Source: Corythucha ciliata
Taxonomy: Eukaryota > Arthropoda > Insecta > Hemiptera > Tingidae
Assembly (NCBI GenBank): GCA_038030265.1
Contig: CM075937.1
Coordinates: 13,516,001 to 13,580,000, forward strand
Direction of reading: 5' to 3'
Length of the DNA stretch: 64,000 nucleotides
Both the position numbers and the translations under genes were made by a program. Of this stretch, positions 44,219-54,649 are shown in pieces. The notes beneath the pieces are model-generated. The model had not been told where the DNA came from and made no database searches. It saw nothing but the letters and a program-made list of their open reading frames with translations. The first letter of the stretch is position 1; every line of letters begins with the position of its first letter.

Positions 44219-44916
44219 CTATAATGTCGTGTCATTGGCAAATTGGAAAACATTCCATTGACAAGCCAGGGTATTCGCATAAATCAAAAACAAGAGGGGC
44301 CCCAAGACAGAACCTTGATGAAAACCATGATTCAACGAAAGCAGACAGTATCGCCTATTTTCATTCGAGACTAGCTGAGTTCTTAATGTAAAGTAGCTCT
44401 GCAGTAGTTCATTGGCTACTCTAAAAATTCCTGGCCCACGAACCAAAACCTCATGCGAAAGAGTGTTGAACGCCTTTGATAAGTCACACAAAAGGACTCC
44501 TGCGCAGCCTGATTTATCAAAGGTTAGGAATACATTCCAGAAGGACCATGATACAGGCGGTAGTGGATTTACCCTTTCTAAAGCCAAATTGTAGAGCATT
44601 AAAAAAATCTGTGCTATCCAAGAATGATAAAAGCCGCTTGAACAACAAAGCTTCAACGATTTTCGCATAGCCACCGGTCGGAACTGATCTAATTGTTTGG
44701 CACTCTTCGATTTGGGAATAGGGAAAACCAAGTTCGTCTAGCAGAATGAACCCCCGAGCTAAAAATGGCATTCGTTATTTTTATAAGTGGAGACGCAATA
44801 GCCCCGCCGAATGCTCCACCTCCTTCGTGGTCGGTCGAAGAAACGTTTTTTAGTTTGCGAATAACCGTCTCCATCTCATCCGCACATGGGTCCGAGCACA
44901 CGGCATGGCACTTCAC
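44219..44916 (-). pseudogene. Non-LTR reverse transcriptase pseudogene
   Basis: Minus-strand pieces in order: DEMETVIRKLKNVSSTDHEG and ITNAIFSSGVHSA; VFPIPKSKSAKQLDQFRPVA; KIVEALLFKRLLSFLDSTDF, FGFRKGKSTTA; LLCDLSKAFNTLSHEVLV; HGFHQGSVLGPLLFLIYANT; and FANDTTL, where the catalytic FADD has become FAND. At least three frame changes. Truncated at both ends. Confidence 0.85.
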
Positions 44917-45046
44917 GATTTAATCAGCCATTTGATTTCCTTCCAACCATTTCCGACCCTACACCCATTAAAGGCGAGAAATTAACGCGTTTAGGGCCTC
45001 CTAACGACGTGCTTTAGTCGCGTCATAATGGAGAGCATGTAATTTA
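44917..45046. other. No feature seen; possible end of a 5' LTR
   Basis: Between the RT pseudogene and a primer-binding-site-like word at 45047. No match to the putative 3' LTR start could be seen, so an LTR cannot be delimited. Confidence 0.25.
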
Positions 45047-45472
45047 TGCGACCGTGATCGGACGTGTAACTACCCCTTTGAAGATTGATTAAACAAAAAA
45101 AAAAAAAGAAACATGGATCGCGACACAGCAGAAAGAAACGTCCTCCGAACGATGGTCTCTCGAGAATCGGTTAAGCTAGTCGAATTATTAAATTCCGGAG
45201 AATCTAAAACAGAACTAACGGCTCGAATCACAGCGCTCGTCAATCGATACGCAAGGCTCTCCAAGGTAAATGCTGTAATACAGGAAGCTCTCCTGGAAGA
45301 TCCAAAACAAGATGATGTTCAGCCGGGCCCGACACAAAATTTAATCAAGAAAACAAGAAGTGGTCGAGAAGTGAGAAACCGAAGCCGGGAAATACAAATG
45401 AATTTATTTGTAAAGGTGGGAGATTGTTGGGGACTTGCACTATTTCAATTTTACGGCCGCTTTTTCCTTCTA
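45047..45472 (+). pseudogene. Remnant of a small LTR retrotransposon (gag-like ORF joined to a pol-like tail)
   Basis: TGCGACCGTGATCGGA at 45047 resembles the TGGCGACCGTGA primer-binding site of insect LTR elements. An ORF from the ATG at 45113 begins with a helical gag-like segment (LTARITALVNRYARLSKVNA). It then jumps to KTRSGREVRNR, a pattern typical of the C-terminal end of pol. GGTGGGAGAT and TGTTGGGGACTTGCAC (45425) then look like a polypurine tract and LTR start. If right, this is an internally deleted derivative cut at TTAA (45473) by the piggyBac element. The frame nominally continues to 45586. Confidence 0.35.
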
Positions 45473-45654
45473 TTAAGTCCCGGTGATGCCAAACGGCACG
45501 TAGAAAAAAGTTTCTTTAAAAATGTCCGGGAGACTACCCACTGGTGCAGGCAAGTTCTAGCACGTCCTATCATGTCCTTGAGATGAAGAAATACAGTTAG
45601 GAAGGGAGGACAGCGCTTTCATTCCGTTTTCAACCGTTGAACGAGTCTTCAAAT

Positions 45655-47712
45655 ATGGAGCCTTTTTTTGATGTTGACTATCTTCGAACTTTACTGGCGT
45701 AAGTACAGAATTTATCAATTATATATTATAATCTCTATCGCAATCGTTAGCTAACATTCTCAAGCAACGATTTATTGTGTTTATGCAATTTTTCGTTCGT
45801 AACCTGGGCCTGTAAGCTATCATTCATGCGAGTGTGCCGTATGGCATCACCGGGATCTAAGCGGCACTGATTTTTTTTCAGACCCGGCATCACAGTCCAG
45901 GAAGCTGTTGAGCTCCTTCAGGAGAACGAAGCTTCCGAACAACAACCCGGAATGGTTTTTATGGAGCCACCTGCTCCATCAGTTTTAACAGACGAGGAAT
46001 CGGGCAACGAAGAAGAAGATGGAGACATTAGGCACCTTCCTGGCAGGCAACTACTTGCTCGAGCAGAGGTCGTTTTCAACAACGAAGTTCGCACTTCGTT
46101 AGAGGAGGACGATTTTTCCGCGAGTTCTTCCACAGGTAACAATGTTCCTGTTACTCCCACCAACATCCCCCATACTTTTGGAGACGAATGGATGCAAAAG
46201 AGGCTTTTGAAAGGAAAACCACCTCCTGAATTCATAGAAGGTGATTTTGAGCCGAAAAAAAATAATATTTTTCCAATTTTGACTCCTGATGAACCTGGCG
46301 ACACACCAACTGAAACTTTTGAACGATTTTTCAATGACGATATTTTTGAGTACATCACATCGGAAACGATGAAATACGCATTATTTAAAAATGACGAAGA
46401 CCCAAAGATCACCAAGGAGGAAATAAAATGTTTTTTCGGCTTGATGATTTTGTCTGGTTATGCACCTCTACCTTCGATGCGCCTGTATTGGGACTCTTTG
46501 CAAAATAACTTGGTATCTAACGCAATGAGGCGGAATAGGATGTATACTATTAAGAAGTATATTCATTTCGCTGACAACACAAAGATTGACCCAAGTGATA
46601 AAATCTGGAAATTGCGGCCACTTATGGACAAGATGAAGGAGACTTGTTTTGAGCATTTCGTCCCAACAGAGATGCTGAATTACGATGAAAGCATGGTTAA
46701 ATTTTTTGGAAGAAACAACATGAAGCAGTTTTTACCAGGAAAACCTATAAGGTTTGGGTACAAAATGTGGTGTGTCAACTCGAGTGAAGGTTACTTGGTC
46801 AACTTTGACTTGTATCAAGGCACGGCCCCTAAAGTTCCAGAGCAGTATAATCAACTTTTTGGAAAGTGCGCAGCCCCATTCATTGTAATGCTAAACGAGC
46901 TTCCCCCTCATATTAAGTCGTTGCCCTTTAATTTCTTTTTCGACAACCTGTTCTCCGGACAAAATTTGTTTAGGTATTTAAAAATTCGTGGGTACACAGC
47001 AACTGGAACGTTTCGTGAAAATCGGATTCCTCGACCGGCGAAACGGAAAAGAAGCAATAGCTCTTTGGCCTTACCTGACAAGAAGGCCTTTTCGAAAGAG
47101 CCGAGGGGCACGTACAAGTCGGTTCTAGAGAGAAACGACGGAATTATGTTTATTCGGTGGAAGGACAATGGTGTGGTGACCATGGGATCGACAGATTTTG
47201 GTGTGCTCCCCATTTCTCAAGTCAAAAGATATTCGAGGGAGAACAAAAAAAATGTGAATTGCACCAGACCTTCCGCGATCGCAATTTACAACAGAGGGAT
47301 GGGGGGAACGGACCAGATGGACGCCAATATCGGAGCATACCGAATCGCGATGAGAGGGAAAAAGTTCTACTGGTCGATTTTCACATGGATTGTTGATGCG
47401 GCAATTCAAAATGCATGGATTATACACCGTAAAACTCATCCTATTAGTCAATTAAATTTTCGCCGTGAGATCGCAGTCACGTATCTTTCATCGTATGCCA
47501 CATCTCGAATCCGACCTGGACCAACGGCACCATTGACATCACGCGTCAGTCTTGGCTCGCGCTACGACGGCTTCGGCCATTTTACAACAAGGACTCCAGA
47601 AAACAAGCGGAAGCGATGCGCATTGGAAGTGTGCACGTCCCAAACTCGGGTGATGTGCAACAAATGCAACGTTGGACTATGCATCGACTGCTTTTTGATC
47701 CATGTTTCGTAA
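45655..47712 (+). CDS. piggyBac transposase, two exons, apparently intact
   Basis: Exon 1 is 45655-45698 (MEPFFDVDYLRTLL + GC). The intron is 45699-45881 (GTAAGT...T-run CAG). Exon 2 is 45882-47712, in phase; together 624 codons. The N-terminus is acidic. The DDE_Tnp_1_7 catalytic triad is present: D283 (NYDESMVKFFGR), D369 (FFFDNLFSG) and D492 (GGTDQMDANIGAYR). The C-terminus (about 594-622) has the Cys-rich zinc-binding domain C-x4-C...MCNKCNVGLC..CF..H that binds the inverted repeats. Length matches the family (about 590-650). No stop or frameshift, so a recently active or domesticated copy is possible. An internal ATG at 45952 gives 586 residues if the intron is ignored, but the exon 1 start is better supported. 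Confidence 0.9.
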
Positions 47713-48089
47713 AAACACGGTTTTTGTGCATTCTCGTGACGTTTTTGTGAGAAACGTCAGTGGTGGCACACAGGCAATTGCCTATATTTTTCTGTCAAAA
47801 TACTGTTTTAGAAAGGGAGGACAGAATATTTTAGGAAGGAGAAGATATAGTAGGCAAACGGCATTCAATTATACCCCCCCCCCCCTGAATGGCGACAATT
47901 TAATGAATCACTGGTGGGGGAAGGGGTCAAATCGAATGCCTCTTGTCTTCTCCATGGTAAGATATCCTGTTCTCACTTACTGCCGATCTCCCTGCACCCT
48001 TCACGAATACCGTAGACAATGGTCCATGTTTCGTAAAAACACGGTTTTTGTGCATTCTCGTGACGTTTTTGTGAGAAACGTCAGTGGTA
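47703..48089 (+). repeat. 64-bp direct repeats flanking 260 bp after the transposase stop
   Basis: CATGTTTCGTAAAAACACGG through AGAAACGTCAGTGGT occurs at about 47701-47764 and again at about 48025-48089. The first copy includes the transposase stop codon. The intervening segment has a 13-C run. The ORF that spans both copies is an artefact of the duplication. Confidence 0.85.
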
Positions 48090-48289
48090 ACATGAAATTG
48101 TGAACACGCCAAAAGGAAACTTAGAAGACGGGGAAGTTTTTGTGATACACCGAAAATCTGTTGAGAAAGCTGTTTGGGTACAGCGACTTTTCGTAAAACG
48201 GACAAATTTTAGAGGACACGTGAATTTATGGAAAAAATGCCAGATTTCTGGGTGTTGACGATTATTTCAAGCAATAAAATGACCTCTAT

Positions 48290-48526
48290 CCTAAAGGAAA
48301 TGTTCCGTAGTTTCTGAAAATGGCATCACGTTTTGGATTTGGTGCGATATAACCCGAGAAATTGCGGATTTTTTGAAGCAAGCATTGGTTACTTTTTTGA
48401 ACACAAAAAAAATCATAACTCCGGAACGGATCGGTGTAGGACACTTCCGAAGGTACCATTTTACTCCACTTTTAACGTAGTTTTACCCAAAAATTTTGGT
48501 CACACTTATACGGATCCACCCTGTAT
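48290..48526 (-). mobile_element. Mariner-like terminus ending CACCCTGTA
   Basis: Reverse complement starts TACAGGGTGGATCCGTATAA and continues GTGTGACCAAAATTTTTGGG. ACAGGGTGG..CCGTATAA is a common Tc1/mariner-type end in insects. The other end was not identified. Confidence 0.5.
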
Positions 48527-48599
48527 AAATAAACCTTTGTATTTTAAAACAAATACGTTTTTGACTTTTTTGTGATCAAATAAAACACAGCGCCGTTCA

Positions 48600-48645
48600 G
48601 CGCCAATTAATTACCGAGAATTAATTACCGACAATTAATTGCCGA
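48600..48645 (+). repeat. 15-bp tandem repeat ACCGAGAATTAATT, three copies
   Basis: CCAATTAATTACCGAGAATT then AATTACCGACAATTAATTGC. Very short, AT-rich. Confidence 0.6.
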
Positions 48646-49400
48646 GTATTGAGACTCGTACTGATCTAAAAAAAATTGCAATATTTTTCCCACATTTCAC
48701 AAAGTAAAATTAATCTAATTTCAGCAATTTGAAGGAATAATACGACAAAAATAATTACGGGACTTAATGGGTTAAGGTTACATATTATTATCATGTACGA
48801 CTGATAACAAAAAAGTAGTCGGAAATTAAGGATAAACCATGTATACCGGTGAATGAGCACGTTTACCACGTTCTGACCTTAACCATAGTACAGTAAACGT
48901 ATAGCGTGTATTGGTCAGAATTTTGAACCTCTTGAATATAATTGCCGACCTTCTGATGAGTTCAGAGAGTAGTCTCATTGACTTTTCCATCCATAGTGAC
49001 GCCTATAAGTCCCATTCATAAACTTTATGCTGCGCGTTTGCGGAGTCTATGCAACCAAACAAATTAATTCCATTGAAATATGAAGCATTATGGTAGGTTA
49101 CATGGATTCCACTTTAGACGCACAGCACAGAGTTTGTTCATGGATTATCATGTTTGGATGGGCGAGGAAGAGGTATTTAATTTTTAGGGCATTCTTCGTT
49201 TCATGTTTTCTTGACTGCTTCTTGACATTATGTGAAGTCCTATCCTTTTTACATCGATTTTTTCGAAATCGACGAACACGCTTAACACTTAATTAGTTTC
49301 TCCAACTTTAGTTTTTATTTTTTCAACTGGGATACACACTCACGTTCGCTGAGGTTTCTGGGTTGGTTAAAACTATGACTGTAGGTAAGTACCAAATATA
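48646..49400. other. No gene seen
   Basis: AT-rich, with short frames only (48666-48869 minus, 49090-49296 plus), hydrophobic or basic without motifs. Confidence 0.45.
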
Positions 49401-49402
49401 CA

Positions 49403-49620
49403 GGGTGTTTCAGGAGGAATGTGCAATACTTTGCCATGTTGTAGTACGCACCACAGAGATATCGGCATTTTCCTGTTTTTCACGCTCTTCGTGACTTTTT
49501 TACACAACCAGCGGATTCACAGCTTGCAATCCGAGTTTAGACAAAAACTAATGACTGATTCGGAAAGAGCAGAAAATTTACTTTTCGAATCTGTCATTAC
49601 AATGGGTTTTCGGAGTTAAT
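49403..49620 (+). mobile_element. Mariner-like left terminus (ACAGGGTGTTTCAGGAGG)
   Basis: ATATACAGGGTGTTTCAGGA then GGAATGTGCAATAC begins here after a TATA word. A short frame follows, but no transposase motif. A matching inverted right end was not found; the right limit given is arbitrary. Confidence 0.4.
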
Positions 49621-50403
49621 TTGAACATGTAATCTGCATACAAACACAGAAAAAATGAAATGCCAAAATTTCGCTCCGGCAGCTGGCGGTCGGAAAGAGT
49701 GCATTTCATTTTGTATTCGGATACCCTAAGCCGTCCCAGAAGTAGTAATGTTGAGACCATCATTTGTTTCGTTAATGTTTGACCCTCCCTCATAATGTTT
49801 GCTGCCGGGTTTGTTTAAGCTGAACTTAATGGGAATCAAAGGCTATTTCAAAATGGAATCATCATACCGAATATAATGCTTCTGGAATCAACTGGTGATT
49901 TGTAGTGATTTTTTTACCATTTCAACCCCTATTTTCCCCCCTCCACCTTGACCGATTTGGCCCAAATGCAATACCGACCGGGGTCTTATGACTACTGATT
50001 TTTGTGCCAAAGCGCGTTCCGCTAAATTAACTTCTACGAGAGTTATCGTGCTAACAAGGAAACGGCCATAAGCTTATAAATAAATAAATAAACCAATATA
50101 TATATAAACAAACCAATATATATATAAAGAAATATATAGAGATATATATATGAATTCCGGAGACCACTGAATTCGTGTTCTAGAGGTTCTGAAACATGAA
50201 AAAAACATGCCATGACCCATGTTTGCCACCATCACGACGAGACCAATAGTGCATTTTTCAGAATGAAATGCACTAAAATAGCAGTTGAATTTCAAGGTGG
50301 CGTACTTCAGCTGTTTTATGGTCTCATGAGTGGCAAAATTGATGAAAACTTCATCAATGCTTTCCCCCTCTACGCTCCTCCAGTCTGGTATGAGCAATCC
50401 AAG
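49621..50403. other. No gene; AT microsatellites at 50080-50155
   Basis: It contains AATAAATAAATAAACCAATA and several TATATATATA runs. The 107-codon minus ORF (50074-50397) is partly a translation of these. Confidence 0.5.
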
Positions 50404-50405
50404 TA

Positions 50406-50887
50406 TACAGGGTGTTCATAAATTACCTCGACAGAGAAAGTATGGTGATAGTACACCTCATTTGTGATCGAAATCACTATTTGAGGTTTTTTTTGGAATT
50501 CCTTCGATATTTATATTATATTTCCTCTGACGAAATGATGTAAATCGGTGACGAAAATTGGGCAGAAATGCGAAAAACGTGTTTCTTTCCGATATCTAAT
50601 GCCCTAATGGCTAGGGCCTTGATATGATTTTATTGAGTTGAGGACCAATATTGAAGGACATTGTACGCTCTTTTCAATGAACTACTTACTTTTAGTCTAG
50701 CACCTGTTGATGAGGTCGTACTAGTCACTTATCGTAAAAAAACGGAGGGTCACGAAAAAAACACGAAATTGACGATATCTCGAAAACCAAGAGGAATTCC
50801 AAAAAACCTCAAATAGTGATTTCGTTCACAAATGAGGTGTACTATCACCATACTTTCTCTGTCGAGGTAATTTATGAACACCCTGTA
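50406..50887. mobile_element. Mariner-like MITE with about 97-bp inverted ends
   Basis: Left TACAGGGTGTTCATAAATTA and on to GGAATTCC (50502) is matched almost perfectly by the reverse complement of 50789-50887, ending CACCCTGTA. TA lies on both sides. The element is 482 bp and the middle (50503-50788) is non-coding. The near-perfect arms suggest recent mobility. Confidence 0.9.
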
Positions 50888-50924
50888 TATATCGTTGGTA
50901 AGTACATATATATATATTTACCTA

Positions 50925-51020
50925 AGAACACTCATAGGGGCTCATTTGGGGAGCCCCTAAGAGCGTGAGCCGCTATGAGCGCATTAGTTCTCGCGCGGCA
51001 ATATATATATGGCTCTTGCC
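50925..51020. repeat. Palindromic GGGGCTC..GAGCCCC segment
   Basis: AGGGGCTCATTTGGGGAGCC then CCT forms a stem. Further CGTGAGCCGCTATGAGCG words follow. The CTCATAGG/GAGC words recur in the tandem repeat at 51600-51960, so both may belong to one element. Confidence 0.5.
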
Positions 51021-51599
51021 GGCTCACATGGTTGCCAACTTCGGAAACGAAAAATTAAGGTAAACGACGTCAAGTGAAGAACACCTCATAGCGGCTCCCT
51101 TTCATTTCAATAACAATTATTTTGTGTAATTATTAGGAGGCAGGAGTGATTTGATTTCTTCAGAGTTATTGACCAATTTTGCCGTTTTCTTTTTTCTCCA
51201 GCTCCCAATGATAAATTGGAACATATAATTTTTTTTTAAATTATTTTATTCGTTCACAAAATAGTTTTCGGCTTGACGTATCTATTTAAGTGTATCCTAT
51301 ATTTCTCCAAACTGTATTTTTTTCGCGTACCTCGTAAGTGGATTTATGATAGTGGAGGGGGTAGCATAATTACCCAGAACTGTGAGAATGTGAAATCGTT
51401 GGATGGGATGGCCAGGGCGTGTCGCGAAAAGTGTGAGATTTCGCCTATCCCCCCCCCCACCATAAAAGAACAAGGTATCAGGAACCCCGGTCAGCCTTTG
51501 GTGTACCCGTCCCACCAAACAAGTACCTATTGCTTGCGAACGTTATTCTGCGTAGCGTTGCCATAATGACTCATAGCAGCTCCTTAGGCCTAGAAATAC
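51021..51599. other. No gene seen
   Basis: A 97-codon plus frame (51273-51566) crosses a 9-C run and has no domain. Confidence 0.4.
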
Positions 51600-51960
51600 T
51601 TGTAAGGTATGTTTAAAGACTCATAGGTGCTCTTTCAAGCATAAAAAGACTCATTGCGCCTCATTTTTGAGCACCTAATAGAGAGGACTTATGTTTAAAG
51701 ACTCATAGGTGCTCTTTCAAGCATAAAAAGACTCATTGCGCCTCATTTTTGAGCACCTAATAGAGAGGTACATTTAAAGACTCATAGGTGCTCTTTCAGG
51801 CATATTAAGACTCATTGCGTCTCATTTTTGAGTACCTAATAGAGAGTATAATTATGGCATATTTGCCGTGCGGTGCTCTTTCAGGCATAAAAAGACTCAT
51901 TGCGTCTCATTTTTGAGCACCTAATAGAGAGTATAATTATGGCACATTTTTGAGCACGTG
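51600..51960 (+). repeat. About 80-bp tandem repeat, four copies
   Basis: TTTAAAGACTCATAGGTGCT, then GCATAAAAAGACTCATTGCG and GAGCACCTAATAGAGAG. Copies start at about 51612, 51694, 51773 and, with a replaced head, about 51871. Copies 1 and 2 are almost identical. Confidence 0.9.
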
Positions 51961-52228
51961 GTAGAGAAGGCATTTGACAACGACGCACTATTTACGGCTC
52001 AGAGCTAGAAAGAAGGAGCAGAAAAACTTCCTAATGAAAGCTTTGCTAGGGCTGGGAATGCTTTCCAAAGAACATGGAGTGTCAATCTTAAGTTTATTTA
52101 ATTAAGTGTCAATAGCTTCTTATTTTGGTTGTAGAGAGAGATGATCTATCTCACTTAGGATTTTTATTTATTACCCCATTATGGTGTGATGAAAAGCCGG
52201 TACACTGACGGAGGAAATGACCTTGCTA
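51961..52228. other. No feature seen
   Basis: Spacer between two repeat blocks. Confidence 0.35.
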
Positions 52229-52660
52229 TTTATGGCGGTCTTTTTTTTGTTCTCTTTCGCGCCAAACTAATTCCATCTCTTTGGCGGTCTTTTTCTTCCT
52301 CCTTTCGCGCCAAACTAATTCCATCTCTTTGGCGGTCTTTTTTTTGTTCTCTCTCGCGCCAAACTAATTCCATCCCTTTGGCGGTCTTTTTCTTCCACCT
52401 TTCGCGCCTATTTATTCCTCACAACCCCCCCCCCCCCACGATCAACCCAATCTTCTTAATCTGACCCAGCCCAGCATTCAACTTGCATTGATTTTTATTT
52501 TTATCTCATTAGATTATTATTTATGTTGGTTAAAAAAATTAGACTGGTGAAAGCCACACTACGATTAGGACAGTTATTGGTTTTTACTAATTAATTAATA
52601 TTTCCGAGGGCTGTCAGCTCGTGACATAAAATGCTCCCCCTCCTTCACATATCGGCACTG
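52229..52660 (+). repeat. 440-bp interspersed repeat, copy 1, with a 48-bp tandem core
   Basis: It begins with four copies of TTTGGCGGTCTTTTT...TTCGCGCCAAACTAATTCC (GGCGGTC at 52234, 52283, 52331, 52380). It continues CATTCAACTTGCATTGATTT, GGTGAAAGCCACACTACGAT and CATAAAATGCT. Copies 2 and 3 are at 53725-54010 and 60595-61040. Confidence 0.85.
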
Positions 52661-52696
52661 ATTCTCAGACATAAATATAAAAACTACAAATATATA

Positions 52697-53680
52697 TACA
52701 GGGTGTTTCTGAAATGGATGTCAATATTTGGGCTGGTGATTCCACGTCACAATTTCACAAATGCGTCAAAAAAAGTCATATTGACCCTAGTCCGATTCCT
52801 AATAGTTTCCGAGATATTCACGGATTTAGTAGTTTTCAAAATGACCTTGTTTTCTTGAAGAAAATCGTCCGTACCTTAGCAACCAGACGAGTCACGTCAA
52901 ATCTGATGGCACCGTTGGAAAGGCCAGACTTTTTTCTGTGTCGTTTAGTGATATTTGCTTGAATTTCTCCCACTCCTGCTGGGAAATTCAGCGTCAAACT
53001 TGAAATTGTTTACAATATTACCCATGCTGACTAGGATTTGAAGTCGATTTTCTCAGCAACAAGTGGTTTCCAAGATGACCTTTTTTCAGAAAAGTTGGCG
53101 CATGGGGTCAGCATCATTATGGTATCTTGACATCACCTTCCATCTCGGATATTTTTTCGATTATTCCACAATGATTGCTGAAAAATCCGTTTTAGTGCTC
53201 ATTACTCAAATAGTCTTTCTTCACGAATAACTCGAGAAAAACACGATGAATGTTTGCCATCCTTTCTTGACTAAAAAGGGCCTCTGAAAGTAAACATTTT
53301 GCAATGATAAAAGGACTCAACTGTGCTGAAGACACAGTAGGTGGTGACAAAGAACAAGTTGTGATTTAGGCCTATAAAGAAATGTCCTTATTAATCGTTA
53401 TATTAATCCTTATTAATAGTAGTCGCGGAAGACCCGACTCTGAGGACCATTCAGAGAAAACGTTCTCTGACGATGCCTTCAGCACAAGAAGGCGAAAGCT
53501 CAGGAAACGAAGAAGTAGAAGAAGAAAAAAGCCAAAACCCTCAAAATATAACATTAAACAAGTATTATGGCTTAAAAACTAATAATATTAATAAAGTTAC
53601 GGCTAAACTGCCTAAAATCGGTACAAATCTCCACAATCTGACTGGTTAATGGAAAAGTAAGTAAATGGAAACACCCTGTA
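52697..53680 (+). mobile_element. Mariner-like element remnant, 984 bp
   Basis: Left end TACAGGGTGTTTCTGAAATG; right end, reverse-complemented, TACAGGGTGTTTCCATTTAC. TA context at the left (TATATATACAG). Internally there is no transposase frame; the only notable ORF is a basic KLRKRRSRRRKKPKP tail at 53382-53582. It sits between copies 1 and 2 of the 440-bp repeat. Confidence 0.6.
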
Positions 53681-53724
53681 TTCCCATTCGATGAAATAGC
53701 CAAACGAAGGGTTGAAGTGCAGAA

Positions 53725-54010
53725 TGTCTTACTAATTCCATCTATTCTGGCGGTTTTTTGCTTCCTCCTTTCGCGCCAATTTGTTTCTCATAAACCCCTC
53801 CGAACCGCACAAACATTATAATGTGACTACACCCAGCATTCAACTTGCATTGATTTTTATTTTCATCTCATTATGTTGCTCTTGCTTGAAAGTTTATTAA
53901 GTTGGTGAAAGCCACACTACGATTAGATCAGTTATCGATTTTTAATAATTTATTAATATTTCCAAGGGCTCATGGCATAAAATGCTACACCTCCTTCACT
54001 TACAACAAGG
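53725..54010 (+). repeat. 440-bp interspersed repeat, copy 2
   Basis: AATTCCATCTATTCTGGCGG, TTCGCGCCAATTTG, CATTCAACTTGCATTGATTT, GTGAAAGCCACACTACGATT and GGCATAAAATGCTACACC. It has only one GGCGGT unit at the head. Confidence 0.8.
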
Positions 54011-54640
54011 GGGGTTATCGATCAACCAACCCCACCACTTACTTGACTTTCTCCATTTTTTAAAATTCAGCTATTGACAAATAGTTGTTAAGGGACAAGC
54101 TTCCTGTGTCTGTCTCGTGGAAATGCAACAGGTAAAATTTGTTCATCGTAATCTGGCTTTTTTTTCGCCCCTTCACACAATCATTTTACTTTCGCAATAC
54201 TGACCAAGATGGACTGAAGTGCCTACCTCATAGGTCTGAAAAAGGGTCTCGAGGATCCTCATCTGAGGATGGAAAAGAGGGGCGGCCGCCCCACCAGAAT
54301 TTAGCCAACGCCAATCTTATTCTATTTCTAAGACAGCACCCAAGGTTCTTATTTTATCATTTTCGCTTCTTATTCGAGGACCAAGCGACCGTCTCTCAGA
54401 TCGAAAACCCTGGATCATTTACGGGAAGATGAAAAACATTCGCCCCCCCCCCCTTCTTTCACTTTTCTGCGGAATTTTTGTAACTTGAAAAGACACTTTA
54501 GCTTCGTGGTGTACATAATATTTTTTATTCTAGGGCTAAAGGCATTAATATTGAAAACAGGATAAGATTTGAAATTTGATGGCAATACGAAAAAATTATT
54601 CCATGTTTAGATAATGTCACTGAACTAAGGCTCTATAAGT
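54011..54640. other. No gene seen
   Basis: A 97-codon plus frame (54139-54432) is unrecognised. A 9-C run lies near 54447. Confidence 0.4.
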
Positions 54641-54649
54641 TCCTACGAG

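Larger units (their letters stand above)
45473..48110 (+). mobile_element. piggyBac-family element (limits uncertain)
   Basis: The transposase gene is complete. A possible left limit is TTAA at 45473 followed by GTCCCGGTGATGCCAAACGG. A reverse-complement copy of that 27-base stretch lies at 45834-45860 inside the intron. No matching right terminus ending in TTAA was found, so the right limit is a guess. TTAA is the piggyBac target. Confidence 0.4.

Noticed and set aside
47702..48103. 133-codon ORF after the piggyBac gene
   Set aside because: It begins and ends inside the two 64-bp direct repeats and repeats the same peptide; a duplication artefact.
50401..50421. tRNA or other RNA gene search across the window
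   Set aside because: No GGTTCRA-type T-loop with matching stems, and no rRNA-like conserved stretch, was found anywhere; this position was only one of the checked RNA-like hairpins and is a MITE end.
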